From Ochotona curzoniae (Eukaryota; Chordata; Mammalia; Lagomorpha; Ochotonidae): a stretch of 64,000 nt of DNA. A program made the translations under genes and the position numbers. The DNA is taken from the NCBI RefSeq assembly GCF_017591425.1, contig NW_024465885.1, forward strand, positions 35,472,501 through 35,536,500. The letters are read 5' to 3'. Of this stretch, positions 1 to 12,130 are shown piece by piece (positions within the stretch are counted from its first letter, which is position 1; each line of letters starts with the position of its first letter). Under the pieces are notes generated by a model. The model was not told the DNA's origin, did not search any database, and worked only from the letters and a program-made list of their open reading frames with translations.

Positions 1-23
1 TCGTTTGGGTGGTTATTGATATC

Positions 24-116
24 CCACAGGATGGTCCTCAACATAAACGGTGCCTGTTTTCCTGGCAAGTCACAGGCAAGTTGTTTGCCTTTATTGAGGA
101 CCATCTTGTTTTGTGG
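24..116. other. Long imperfect stem-loop
   Basis: Three paired segments nest in order: ccaca at 24-28 with tgtgg at 112-116; gatggtcctcaa at 30-41 with its exact complement at 94-105 (12 bp); and tgcctgt at 51-57 with acaggca at 72-78. The apical loop is about 14 nt. Unpaired internal segments lie between the 12-bp and 7-bp stems. It could be the core of a palindromic DNA transposon, a structured 3' UTR or a small-RNA precursor; nothing seen decides between these. Confidence 0.55.
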
Positions 117-232
117 TTTTGTTAGTAGTACATGTTAATGTTACTCTTGAACTATGTAATTTTGGTTAGCCATTTTTAACTGATGTGCTTCAATAAAAGT
201 GTAAGCCTTATAATTTTATGTATAGACAAGAG

Positions 233-257
233 TACACACACACAAACACACACACAC
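233..257. repeat. Interrupted (CA)n tract
   Basis: A short CA-rich tract broken by an aaa. A TG-rich stretch follows at about 278-292, so the two could pair weakly. Confidence 0.8.
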
Positions 258-2324
258 GGTCATTACGCAATATAAGTATGTGTGTGTGTGTATGACATCT
301 TTAATGAGTCTGGTAACATGACTTGGTCCCACAAGTGCCAGGGTATAACCATTTAATTTCCTATTGTTATTAAATTGCCTATTATCTAGAAACTAAGGCC
401 CTGGTGGGCATCCCACCTCTCTGTATGGTAGCAATGCAGAAAAGCTGATTAACAGAAAACACCAACTGCTTGTAACTCAGCCATTGACTCTTTTCATGAT
501 GACCTGATTTTTATCTAATCAACTGTACAGAAGGATAAAAAGCCATCTCGGTCCACTGTGTAGGATGTACTCTGCTGCGTCTACCTGTGTAATGTGGCTT
601 TGCAGGAATCAAACAAATTCCATCTTGTAATGGATCAGATACACATTTAATGTCACATTAGACCTCTGCAAGCACAAAGTCATATATCACAGGACTCACT
701 TTATTTGCAAGTTGGCCTGTAAGAAGGTTGTGTCTGTAATGCCAATTGTTATAGGTGAGCTCCTCGTTTTGGCAATGTAAGGTTTTTGCTGTCCCATTAT
801 GTGGTTTTATTATTTAGTCTCATATCCAGGCAAAAATAGGGTATGAGGTATGCACAGTGACAACATCTGTGCCTGTTATACGTTAAGCAGAGTCTAAGGT
901 AGTATACACTGCAGCAATTTATTTTTTAATTGAATAGTACCAAGTCTTTGATTATTTTTATAATTGTTACCAAAGCATCATTCAATGCTCTTCCTTTAAG
1001 CCACGGTCTAATATTCCAATGAATCTCTTCTTTAGTAACACACCCATCCCATTCACATCGGAGGGTTGAATCAAACCTATGGAGAGACTGTTAAAGGTTC
1101 ACATTATTAAAATAATATTGTACCTGCCTAAATCCCACATTTGCTATATCTCAGCTTCTATCTGCCATTTGCTGAAAGACCTTGGTATTGGGTCACACTA
1201 AAGGAGCATCAATTATAAATCAATCCAAAAAAGACTGATTTCTCTGGAATATGATGGGAAATCTGAAGCCCATGACTCAGGGCTGGGTGTATAGACAGAG
1301 TTGTCATTGTGCCTAATTCTGGAGCCAAGAGGAAAACATATATATAGATATCTAAACACACATATGCACACACATTCCATGGCAAAAGCATCTAAACCGC
1401 TACAGACTCAAAGATTGTGTATGAATGTAGCCATTGGGTCCCCTAGCTGAGTGTACAGGTAGAACATTATATTACCAACAATATGAGAGGGAGCCCTCAG
1501 CTTTCTAGGAGGGGCTGTGATTTCTTTAGGATGTAATTGAGACTGAACGGCTCTTGATTAGCACAGAGGGGTCAGGGCCCTCATCTCCTGCATCTTGCAG
1601 GCCAGCTGTAGCGCCAGGGTGCCACTTGGAAAATGGCACACTCTTTACCCTTTAATCCTCTCTCATCTCATCTAGCAAAACCTGCAGGCTTATCATCTGC
1701 CACTTCTCAGATTTCATCTGCAGTATGCTATGATTTCTTGATTCTAAAGTAACAAGAAGGATGAAGTGCATGGCTCCCACAACTATTTGCTTGTTCCTTA
1801 TGTCAAAAGCGCCTTCTTAACACTAGACACCTACCTCAGTCAGCTCCAGCCTCACATCAGAATAACAAAATCTACTCCATTAATCACCGCTAAACGCTTG
1901 TGATCAGCCATCCCACAATTCTACTCTCTGCATTGTGGGGACAGAAGACTTCATGCTTGTTTGATTCATGTCAAACCCTGCTGACTTTGCCATTTGATCA
2001 ATAAATCAGCTCCTAAGATATCAAGTTTGCTGATACACCAAACAAAATCTTTGGGGACATTTATGATTCGTATCAATAGCAAAACATTAAAAAGAAATCC
2101 TCTGATTGCCTATTGTGGTAGTCAGGTCACATAGGGAATCCGAATCTAACCATGCATACCCCAAGTTCCTTTATAAGTCTAGTGATCAGAAATTGAGTAG
2201 TTGCAAACCAGAGCTGTGGTAGTTTCAAGTCTGCTGCTTACCATTATACCAGTTGTCAAAAAAAATTTAAAATAATATGTATTTGAGAGGGTAGGATGGG
2301 AGCCTGATACACCTCACTCTCCCA

Positions 2325-2715
2325 AAAAGACACGGTACTCCTCAATTAAGAGAGAAGATAGAACAGGTCAACCAACCGTCTCAGCTATGATGGACTATGT
2401 CAATCAGTGGATTTTTCAAAGACCTCATAGTGCTTGGAGTGGCAAGATTGACAGCAATTCATAACTGTTGCAATATCAAAACCACTTGAGCAAGAACCTC
2501 AGAGCATGCCCTACATCCGGGACCTGGGGAGGGTGGGAAATTGGGTGGGCCTTCTCCCTTAATGCCCACCTTTAAACATGAAGGTAACAATATGGAAAAC
2601 ATATTAGTATTATCCACTTTCCTGTAGCCCTTGAACCTTCTTACCCTCATCAACTATGTAAAGAATGTCAAAATAAAATTTTATAAAAAGCAAAAAAAAT
2701 AAATAAATAAAAATA
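2325..2715 (+). mobile_element. LINE-like 3' end (family A), old copy
   Basis: This shares a long collinear block with 6915-8110 and, inverted, with 63180-64000. Shared words include 'ggactatgtcaatcagtgga', 'ccacttgagcaag' and 'cctgtagcccttg'. It ends in an AATAAA-containing A-rich tail (about 2660-2715), which marks it as the 3' end of an RNA-copied element on the plus strand. I think it is a lagomorph L1 3' UTR, but no ORF2 is attached to prove it. Confidence 0.6.
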
Positions 2716-3339
2716 GAATTTGTGTAACAGAGGCTGACACTGTGGTGCTACAGGTCAAACTCGTATTTTTATGAGAGTGCTACTTTGAGCCTTGCTCATA
2801 CTGCTTCCAATCCAACCACCCGTTAATGCACAGAGTAATGCAATGAAGGAGAAGAAATCACTCAGGACACCCATTTAAGACATCAGGATGAAAGTCTTTG
2901 AACTGATCCTCAGGATGAGTCAGCAGGAGCTTTACTCAGCATCTGAGTAGTGAACCAGAAGATGGATGATTCCCAGCCTCTGTTTTTGTCTTTCAAATTC
3001 ATTTTTACAAAGTTATACAACTCAGGGCAATGTGCTACTGGCATGAAAACAGCACAGGAGCTCAAACATAACAAGACTTTATTTGTTCATTTGAAAGGAA
3101 GAAATGCAGAAATAGAGTAGTTCACATCTCTTGATTCACTCCAGAATGCCTTCAATGGCTTCAATTGCTTGAGCTGGGCCAGAAGCAAACCAGAGACCAA
3201 GAGCCAGAAATTTAATGTTGCTCTCACATATAGATACAGAGTGTAAAACTTTGTTATTATATTCAATAATTGTACTTTAAAAATATGACAATTTCTTGGG
3301 TGAAAGACTGAGCTGTACCCCATAATAGGTGGAACACAC

Positions 3340-3985
3340 AAAAGTAAGGTCTGGGTTCACCTCTAGTGAAGTTTCTTTGGGAACATCCATACATCAACTG
3401 GATCTATGTTCTCAAAACTCCAAACACAGGACCATGTCAGAACTGAGCATCCTCAATTGCTGCAGCCAAAGAAGAGGATGGCATTCCCAGATGCACATGC
3501 GGGACATGACAGATCATTGAGAACATCTATTAACATGGCAGGCAGAACAAATGGGACAACTGTCCCAGCCAGCCTTTGATAATAAGTATCTGGGCTAGTA
3601 GGGACTCTAAGGTGGACTATGTCGACTAATGGACCTGGGAAGGACTTCCTCAACCTTAGAGCAATGAAATCAACAACACTTCAGAACTATCGAAACAAGC
3701 TGAGCAGTGCCCTCAGAACATGCTCCACAACAAGGACTCTATGGTGCCATTGAGTAGCTATGCCACATCCCTGGGTACTGATGCATTTAGGGTGCTGGGT
3801 GCAGCACCGCTCCTTCTCTCTGCCCTTCCTCCAGATAGAAAAAGAAAAAATGATATACAGAAACTGTTGTATCATTCACTTTCTTCCATTCCTTGAAAAT
3901 TCTACTCTAATCAGTGATCTACATGGGTGTCTGTTCTTTTCAACTGTGTAAACATCATCAGAATAAAATTAAAAATTAAAAATAA
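3340..3985 (+). mobile_element. LINE-like 3' end (family B)
   Basis: Distantly related to family A: 'ggactatgtcgactaatgga' corresponds to 'ggactatgtcaatcagtgga', and 'cagaacatgctccacaa' to 'cagaacatgccccacaa'. It is closer to the copy at 32240-32595, with both containing a 'gagcaatgaaa(t/c)caacaac' block. It ends at an AATAAA and A-rich tail near 3963-3985. It is probably a subfamily of lagomorph L1 3' UTR, diverged and without coding capacity. Confidence 0.5.
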
Positions 3986-4660
3986 TTTCAAGAGTAAATA
4001 TGATAATTTCGAATTTACAAAATTTACAGATTAATATAATCTTGACTTCTACTATTTTTCCCCATGATGCAGTTCTATTGGCATAGGAATTTCCCCTTTC
4101 ACCTCATCAAGAACCATGCCATTATCTCCCCCCCAAATTTAGTACAACTGTATATTCCTTAAATAATAGTCCTAAGTCCATTATTGTGTTATGTAAGTGT
4201 ATCATGACATAATACGCATAGACTATGGGAGAAAGTTAAGCATCTTATTGTCAAGATATAATTGACAGAAAATTAGCAGTCCTCCATTTATTCAGGAGTA
4301 GAGATGCATACTGCAATGTATCTTCACTTCGTGGTATGTTAATTATAGAGTCCCTCTAGAGGACTGTATGCAAATACCTATTTACCTATGCATCTAATTA
4401 TCATGTATTTTTGTGATGGTTGTCCTCTTTCAAATGAAATGTATAATATTACTAAATATTTTTAAGGTTAGAATGTACTAATACATATTTTATAAAACAA
4501 TGGATGTGAAAGCTAGAACCAAGTACACCAAATCTTAAATTTGATTCTCAGCACCACTGTTTACTTCTGAAATTATTCGTTTTCAGCAAAATCAGTGACA
4601 TGAACAGGAACAAAAACCTGTCAGAGGCAGAAATCATCACATAATAAGTTAATAATAAAA
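3986..4660. other. Unassigned A+T-rich stretch
   Basis: No coding pattern, repeat family or structured element is recognisable here. Confidence 0.5.
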
Positions 4661-4671
4661 TTAATAGCTAT

Positions 4672-5000
4672 GGGCCCAGCGCTATAGCATAGTGGGTAAA
4701 CTCCTTGCTTTGCACGCCAGGGATCCCACATGGGTGCTGGTTTTAATCCTGACATCCCTGCTTCCCTTCCAGCTTCCTGCTTATGACCTAGGAAAGCAGT
4801 AGAGGATGGCCCAAAGCCTTGGGACCCTGCACCTGCATTGGAGACCCAGAAGTGCTCCTGGCTCCTGGATTCAAATTGACTCAGCTCCTGCCATTACAGA
4901 CACTTGGGGAGTGAACCATTGGATGGAACATCTTCCTCTCTGTCTCTCCTCCTCTCTGTATATCTGACTTTGTAGTAAAAATAAATAAAACTTAAAAAAA
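4672..5000 (+). mobile_element. C-SINE (lagomorph tRNA-derived SINE), full length
   Basis: The copy begins 'gggcccagcgctatagc', has a tRNA-like head with degenerate A and B boxes (about 4690-4750), a central 'gaaagcagtagaggatggcc' block and a CT-rich 3' part, and ends in an A-rich tail. The 12-bp flanks ttaatagctatg (4661-4672) and ttaatagccatg (5001-5012) match at 11 of 12 bases and are the TSD. It is non-coding, copied by Pol III transcription and L1 machinery (family knowledge), and moderately old. Confidence 0.93.
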
Positions 5001-5012
5001 TTAATAGCCATG

Positions 5013-6135
5013 CATCTTGTAAAGTACTATTTCCAGACTATCCGTAGTGAAAGTTATTCTTACTAAAGCAAAGCATACAAAACATTAACATGGTTCTCAT
5101 AAATCATATATTCTAATTAGTGCAATAGCTAGTTGATGAAAAATAATATAAACAATCATAAGAGATATATTTTATTTCCCAATTTTATGGTTCTATAATT
5201 AAGTTTAAAGGATCAAAGACCTTATGATTTTAAAAATAACAGTAACTTTTATTTCAAGCTGAATATAGACTACACTCTTGCTCAAATTTGAGATTTTTTC
5301 AACAAAATTATTGCAGTGTAATATATTCAGCGATTTGTTCTTTTATAAGACACTGTCAATATTTTGAGGAAGCATGACAGCAGGAAAAAATAGTGTATTG
5401 TAAGGCCCCATCTCCAAGGAGTCTATTATCTCAATCTCATTTCCAGCTTGTGATGATAGCTCTTAAAGCACGGATATTGAGATCAACTCATTCCATTTCA
5501 TGTATAAAATGATGGCAAGTCATATTTCAAAAGAGCATAGTTTTTAAGTGGCTTGGAAATTCAACCAAAATATTCCTAAGCTAAACCACACATTTATTTT
5601 TGAAATTAAACCGCATGCAAAACAAACGAACATACGCATATGTAAATACCTGAATGTTTCTGTTAGTGTCATAACTTTTTGCCTTTAGAGACATAAGTTT
5701 AGATCTCAAATTGTAATAAACAGTTCCTAGAAGGACTGGAATGATGAAAGTATTTGAAATTCACCTCTGAGTTTCCTTGCACACAGTAAGGATGTGCAGA
5801 TCAAAATCAGGCAAATGACCTATAGTTTCAAGAAAGCATTACATAAATCAAAATCTGCTATACAAGTAATACTATAAAAGATTACTATTCTCAAATGAAA
5901 TTGTATTTTTTTTTATTTCTCAATTCAATGTCCTTTAACATTGCTTAAAATAATAGCTGTACTTCTTACTAGAGCTTCTCAGGAAAAAGTCAGCTCAACT
6001 GGTCAAACTGATTCATCTGTTGTCCTCTAGCAAGATAGAATTTTCTTACAACCTTCAGAATGTCAAGTAGTCTCACTTCCAGTGTATTGGACGTTTTGTT
6101 GAATCTGTGTAGAATGTCTTCTTATCTTTTTCCCT
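5013..6135. other. Unassigned A+T-rich stretch
   Basis: I see no gene or recognisable repeat. The sequence is strongly A+T-rich with short homopolymer runs only. Confidence 0.5.
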
Positions 6136-6385
6136 TGCAGTTAATTTTCTTTAATTTATTTTTATTGTCACTAATATTTTTTCATGATACATTTTTATAA
6201 GTGTGAACATTCCCCTCTCCACTTCCTCTTTCTCCCTCCACGCACGCTCCCCCATGCATGTATAGTCCTTACATTATCTTTCCAGATTCTTCCCAAGAAT
6301 ATTAGGCCTCTATGGCCCCAATGCATTTCTAGCTCAATAGCTTTAGTAATTTTTGTAGGTCTCATTTTATTTATGTATTAAGTTC
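6136..6385 (-). mobile_element. L1 3'-UTR fragment, antisense
   Basis: A T-rich lead-in is followed by a C- and T-rich tract (about 6210-6260) and 'tttctagctcaatag'. The same order occurs at 24705-24910, where it is attached to an L1 ORF2 C-terminus. I therefore read this as a truncated, antisense L1 3' end. The boundaries are approximate. Confidence 0.45.
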
Positions 6386-6914
6386 ACTTCTTTAAAATCT
6401 CTATTTGCAGAAATAAATATTAAGGCAATCACCATTTGATAGTATTTTATTCTTGATCCTACAAAATCAAAGTATGCTAATTATAAGAGAAACTCATTAG
6501 ATGTATGCTGACTCAATGATTAAGTGAATGAACAAAAAGGAACTGATGCAGGATGAAGAAAATATGTCTACAAAGATGGCAGATACGAAGATAAGCAGAC
6601 AAATAATGAATGACATGCTGTTATTTGTAACAAAATGGACGAAATTTGTGACCATAATGTCTAGAAAATCAAGACAATTCCCAAAACACAAATGTTAGTC
6701 TTCTCAGATTGTGGTAGTCAAAAGAGTGTACAAAAACTGCACTGTAAATGAAATTGACATTTTGAGGTTTGATTATTATTTATAGCCATTTTTATACTCC
6801 TGAGGAATACTAGCTTTCTCACTTTATGCACAAAACTAAAAGAAAAATACAAAGGAAGGAAAAGGGTGGCTGGGGGGGTGGGGGTGGAAAGTATTATTAT
6901 GCTATTAAAAAGTT

Positions 6915-8110
6915 TATTTTGGCTCAGATCCCGGCTCCAGTCACCACGTGCAAGTGGTGAGCTGTCCCCGGGCCTGCCCCACTTCTGGATTATGCACTCT
7001 TCAAGTGGTTTTGTGTTTTGACTTGACAGAATTAGACCCCAGTGCCAGCTTCTGCCAGCTGATGCTGTGGCTAAGCCCAAACGACCCTCACCCACTCTAA
7101 TTTTGTTTGCAGCAGTAGGAATAATCAGCCCATTCTGGCTTTTCCCTGATCTAGACCACATGAGGCACACAGGTGTTGTAGTTCTGCTTAGTCTGGTCTT
7201 CCCCCATCCCAGCTTAGGTTCTCCAGTAGGAGTAGCTGTCCAGCAAGGGAACCACCCCTAAATCCTCTACAAGCTCTGTCCCCATTTGGCTTTTGTACAT
7301 TTCAATAGACTCTGTCCCCTTCTCTTCGTGGTTCTCATGTGTGCTGAATGGGCGCTGCAGTCACACCTGGAGTATGGGACAGACTGTACTAGTCTGCTAC
7401 ACATACTGGCAAATCGGGGTAGGGTGGGACTGGTGGGGGTTATTGTGGGTCTCTATGACTGTGCTGCAAGTCCCACAGGTTTATGCGAGGGCTCCAAATG
7501 TGCTGGGCAGAACCAGGCTGGACTGCAACACCCATTGGTTCCAGTGGAAGTTGGGGCTGAAAACAGAACCCATTGCAATTGCAACCACCAGCTGATCGAA
7601 GCAATGGACTGTTGCGGGGCCCTGCACTTGCTAGTACATGTAGGAATCTGGTCTGGGAACACCTCAGACAAAGTTTCTTTGGAGATCTCCCCAATCGAAA
7701 TGCTGGACTCAGAACCCTAACCAAGAAAAGACAGGAGACAGAACAGGTCAATCAACCACCTCAGCTATATGTTGGCAGCAACGTACTGGACAAATGGAGA
7801 CTCTATGATGGACTATGTCAATCAGTGGATTCTTCAATGACCTCATGATGCTTGGAGTGGCAAGACTGGCAGCAATTTGTAACTGGTGAAGTATCAAAAC
7901 CACTTGAGCAAGTATCTCAGAACATGCCCCACAATGGGGACCTGGGGTGGGTGGGAGACTGGGTGGAGCTTCTCCCTCAATATTCCCTTTGCCTCAGATA
8001 TAGGAAGGAAACAATGTGGAAATGATGGTCTTGCCCACTTTCCTATAGCCCTTGTACCTTTATACCCTAATAATCATGTGAAGATTGTAAAAAATCTAAT
8101 AATAATAATA
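6915..8110 (+). mobile_element. LINE-like element (family A), long young copy
   Basis: This is the longest copy of family A in the window. Its 3' half (about 7290-7880) is nearly identical to the antisense copy at 63480-64000. Examples are 'aagtttctttggagatctcc' and 'atgctggactcagaacccta'. The 3' end reads 'cctatagcccttgtacc' and then a (taa)n/A-rich tail at 8090-8110. The 5' half holds shorter internal units with 'cttttgtacatttcaatag' and 'ctcatgtgtgctgaatgggc' motifs. Open frames inside are short and unrelated to known proteins. The likely identity is a lagomorph L1 3' UTR or a non-autonomous relative of it. Confidence 0.6.
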
Positions 8111-8208
8111 AAGTTTATATTAAATATATCATATTTACACTCTTCATGTAAGTATACAAATAGTTTATAAAATTAACCTATAACCTAAATGGCAATAGCA
8201 ATATTCTT

Positions 8209-8535
8209 TTTTTTAAGATTTATTTTTATTATTTTCTTATTGGAAAGGCAGATATACAGAGAGGAGAGACAGAGAGGAAGATCTTCCATCCGATGATTCA
8301 CTCCCCAAGTGAGCACAACGGCCGATGCTATGCCAATCCGAAGCCAGGAGCCTCTTCCGGGTCTCCCACGCGGGTGCAGGGTCCCAAAGCCTTGGGCTGT
8401 CCTCGACTGCTTTCCCAGGCCACAGGCAGGGAGCTGGAAGGGAAGCTGGACTACCGGGATTAGAACCGGAGCCCATATGGGATCCCGGGCGTGCAAGGCG
8501 AGGACCTTTAACCACTGCACCACCGCTCCGGGCCC
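8209..8535 (-). mobile_element. C-SINE, young full-length copy
   Basis: The copy is antisense, with the T-rich tail at 8209 and the head at 8535. It is flanked by a perfect 16-bp TSD, caatagcaatattctt, at 8193-8208 and 8536-8551. On the minus strand the B box reads ggttctaatcc and an A-box-like segment lies near the head. CpG-containing words such as 'cccacgcgggtgcag' survive, which indicates low age. This is one of the most consensus-like copies here. Confidence 0.96.
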
Positions 8536-8551
8536 CAATAGCAATATTCTT

Positions 8552-10439
8552 AAGGTAGCCTTTTTAGCCCTCATTTGGAAACTTTATCTCTGGATTTCTG
8601 ATATGTAAGAATACAAGTATGTTAAGGCTCACCGGAATGTGGAGAATGTGTGCTAAATATAATGACTTCTAATAAAAACTGAAGGTGACAATAGATTATT
8701 TCAGGTTCAAGAAAATAAACAAGGACTGCACTGAGAGACTTTCTTTTCCTTACTTTGCTGAAGCAAGCTTTCATGTAGAAGAAAGGTGCTTATTGGACCA
8801 GAACTATAGAAAAAACTTCATGCCCAATAGTCAACTAGAAACCATTGTCTTTTTTTCAAGAATTCCTTAGCACAAGAGTTGAATTGGTACAGAGACTCAT
8901 GGGTGAGTTTGGAGGTTGCCTCTTCTCAGTTCTCTTTGGCTTAAATCCCAACCCTGACTGAAAGCTTCACTGCAGCCTCTTAAGACACCTAACTGAATAA
9001 ACTCAACTAAACCACAAGTAGATACCTGAACTACCGAAATTGAAAGATGATAAAAATATGTTGTTTTAATCCTCTGCGTTCAATGTTATTATTTCAAGCT
9101 GATAAGACTAGGCAGCTAGTGTGGAAACCACACTTCTGTCACTTATGTAATCCTTTCTGCTGACCTGTGAGACAAATGATGCTCACCCATCATCACCTGG
9201 AATCTGTGACATAGGGTTACACTGTGGTTTTAACCAGTCGCCTCCCAAGCCCGCATAAAAACACACGTGGAGAGGTTCTCTCACTTTGTCACATGCCTCT
9301 TCCCACTTGCTCTGTACGTTCCTACAGAATGATTCTGAGGACAGAGGTATATATCCTGTTCCCCTACTTTTCCCTTTTTTGGTCCACTCTTCCTGAGCAT
9401 GGTCCATGTTATGTCTGTGTCACTCGCTCTGAAAAACATTTATTAGTTACTTAAAACATATAGTTGCCTGTGCTTACAATGCCTTTTAAGTAAGAGACAA
9501 GAAACTAGGGAATAAATATTTGTCTCAAACTTAGACCACAACAATGCTATTAACTAGACATATTTTGATTACACCAAAATAATAATTATTGAAGCATAAT
9601 GATAGAACAGATGCACATGAAAAGAGAATGCAGAGATAATGAAGGTTCAATACAAAATTACAATGTGTGTATTTATACAATTAAAAATTTAGAGGATTCT
9701 TCAGTAACAATAAAGAGCTGAAAATATGTAGACATTTGAATTGGGTGTTTAGAACTTTGAAAACATTTAGTAGCAGAAGATTGATTCATTTAATAAAAGG
9801 AGGATGCAATCGAGCAAATTAAATTCAGGGGGATGGGGAAGTGTTGCTTGCTGAGAACACAAGGAAGTGAGGCTAATTATTTAGCTTTCAGGATAAATAA
9901 AATCAATGCAGTAGTAATTTAGTTGATTAAGCATCATTTTCTATTTTAATGTTTCACATGTCTCAATCAGAAATGTGCTAGTCGGACTTAGTCGTGTGCA
10001 TGAGAAGACATCTCCAATTCCCTAAGCTTAAAAACAATAAAGAAATAAAGATGCCTTTTAAAAAATAACTTGTTATTAAACAAGTTTACATTTTAAAAAG
10101 CAGAACAGAATCAGACATGAAGGACCACCATAACCCAGGCAAAGAATAATCAGAATGGGATTTAATGCATCTATCTGTGCTTCTCTTCTCATATCACTGA
10201 CTCTGCTTATCTAAAGACTTTCCCCATGGCATAAAGAAAATATGGCTTCAAAATAAACCATGAGTGTATGATATGGACAAACTAAAATCAGGAATCTCAT
10301 GAGATGCACTCATATTTCAGACTAAGATAGGTTTACTTTGACTCAACATTGATCATATAATGCCAACCAAGCAGAAACAGTTGCTCACGTGGATGGAGGA
10401 CACAAACACTCATATAAAAAATCACTATATGCCAGGAAC
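8552..10439. other. Unassigned sequence
   Basis: No gene or known repeat was identified. The part from about 9180 to 9450 is less A+T-rich but has no convincing open frame. Confidence 0.5.
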
Positions 10440-11130
10440 TCCAAAATAGACATAAGCAAGTAAAGGAAAATGTGGAAAAACATTAAAAGGTAAAAATTTA
10501 TGTAGGATAAAACCATACCACAGAAGTTAAAAGTAATCCATCAAATACAAGAAAACATTTAGGAATATCTGAAACTAATAAATGATAAAGGTTCAATGTC
10601 TAATGTCTAAAAAGAGGTATCACTGAGTAACCAAAATGAATTGGATCAATTAAAATACGAGGCAAGAATGAGCCTTTTTCTTAAGATCTATGACTTACTG
10701 AAAGACATATGAAAATATGTCAGTATAACTAGCAATGAAAGAAATGCAAATTAGAATCACAATGAGATATTACTACACAATGAGATAGCAACAATAACAA
10801 CAAACAGATAAACTAATTTTAGAATAGGTTTGAGAAATAGATTACTAATGCTTTATTGCTGGAAATGTTAAGATAGACAGTAGTTGTGAGAAAAAAAATT
10901 GATGTCACCTCAAAAAGTTAGATCACAGGCTGTTATGCAACAAATATACTGTAGTCCTGGTTCTATATTCAAATCATTTAAAACAGGTATTGAAACAAAT
11001 AATAGTATAAGAAAATTCAATTTTTTGCAAATTTTATTTGCCATTAGCTCAGTCCATATATGTATACTATTTTTGAGGTAGGGCAAAATAAATGCAAACC
11101 TAGAATAGTATTTGGAAATAATTGATAAAA
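10440..11130 (+). mobile_element. Old L1 (L1M-like) ORF2 3' fragment
   Basis: The sense-strand string 'gaaatgcaaattagaatcac' followed by 'aatgagatattactaca' (about 10740-10775) is the conserved L1 ORF2 segment just before the C-terminal cysteine region. Downstream, 'attgctggaaatgt' and a run toward 11000 keep the L1 order in decayed form. It has many stops and frameshifts. The start is uncertain. Confidence 0.55.
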
Positions 11131-11339
11131 TAAATAAACAATGACATTATTTGACTTTTGAAATATTTTTAAAAGGTAAAAGTTTGCCTGAGTTGTGGCG
11201 ATTGGTTAGTTTGCCTTATAACTATACAAGAGTAACAATTCTGGGAGAAAAACAGCCAGCAGTTGATGGGCATTCTGGGCTTAGTTAATGACAAGTCTCT
11301 GTTAACTATATCAATGTGCCAGCAAACTTGTCTTTTTTT

Positions 11340-12130
11340 TGTTGTTGGGGGGGGGAGATTTGGCAAGGACAGAGCATTCACCACACCAGTGTATACACAA
11401 ACCAGCCCTGGCCACCCTACTACCGCTGCCACTGTCATGAGCACGTGGGGGAGGTGTGCAATGCTGAAGGTTGGACAGACAGGTTGGAAAGAGAGCCCAA
11501 GGACTTGCTTCACATACATAAAATGATTTCTGGGGCTTCTACACTTGGTGCCATTGTACTCACAAGTGATTGAGGGAGTTGAGATGAATTAGAAGGAAGA
11601 TTCTACAAGGTCTTTTTAAATCAGGACAAAGCACCCACCCACGCAATCTAGAGTCATCACTGGGGCGACTGGGTCAGGCTATGAGCAAACACCCACTAGC
11701 ACACACAAAAGCCAGAGTTGAGTGCATTCTGGGTCAGACAAGTCTACAACACACACCACTGAATGTCAGTCAGTTGGAACATGCCATTACACCTTCTGGT
11801 ACTCACAAGAGCCAGTTCTGGCAATTGGCTTGCTTGGCATCTTCACATGTAAGACAACTTACATAAGGGATAGAACAACCAACCTCTGATTCAACAGAGG
11901 ATCTTGATGAAAGTCTGTATCACCAGCAGTTTAAGCAACACTTCAGGTGTAATTCTCCACCAGGCATGTAAATGTAGACAGATATCAAACAGACCCAGAG
12001 AGCCTGTAAACATAGGAAGGTGTATCTCATACGAAGTATGATACATCCAACACCATCAGAAACAGCTTGGGCTGCTCAGGTAACACTTTCAGGACAGTCT
12101 TCTCCCCTGAGTCCCTGAAATAAAACCTGG
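11340..12130 (-). repeat. Unit-repeat block related to 48.7-49.2 kb, inverted
   Basis: Two units are visible: 'ccactagcacacacaaaagcc' begins at 11693, and 'ctggtactcacaagagcc' at 11795, about 102 bp apart. Their reverse complements match 'gctcttgtgtgtgctagtgg' units at 48.9-49.2 kb on the plus strand. The left part contains a G run (11346-11355) and 'gagcacgtgggggagg'. The family is unassigned; it may be an internal tandem part of a lagomorph LINE or LTR element. Limits are approximate. Confidence 0.45.

Larger units (their letters stand above)
1..2324. other. Unassigned A+T-rich sequence, left edge
   Basis: Apart from the stem-loop at 24-116 and the short CA tract at 233-257, I recognise no gene or repeat family here. 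An AATAAA at 192-197 follows the stem-loop, so a transcript 3' end on the plus strand is possible but unproven. Stretches around 320-800 and 1480-1720 are less A+T-rich and show no repeat signature. Confidence 0.5.

Noticed and set aside
1..230. Processed pseudogene or gene 3' UTR ending at AATAAA (192-197)
   Set aside because: The text looks like a transcript end, but I could not name a source gene and no poly(A) tail or TSD follows; kept only as a stem-loop observation.
6718..7170. 150-residue minus-strand open frame
   Set aside because: It overlaps the family A repeat and A+T-rich flank; no domain, no homology I recognise, low-complexity ends.
8460..8535. tRNA gene suggested by A/B-box-like motifs
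   Set aside because: These boxes belong to the SINE head; no cloverleaf or anticodon stem is kept. The same holds for the other SINE heads.
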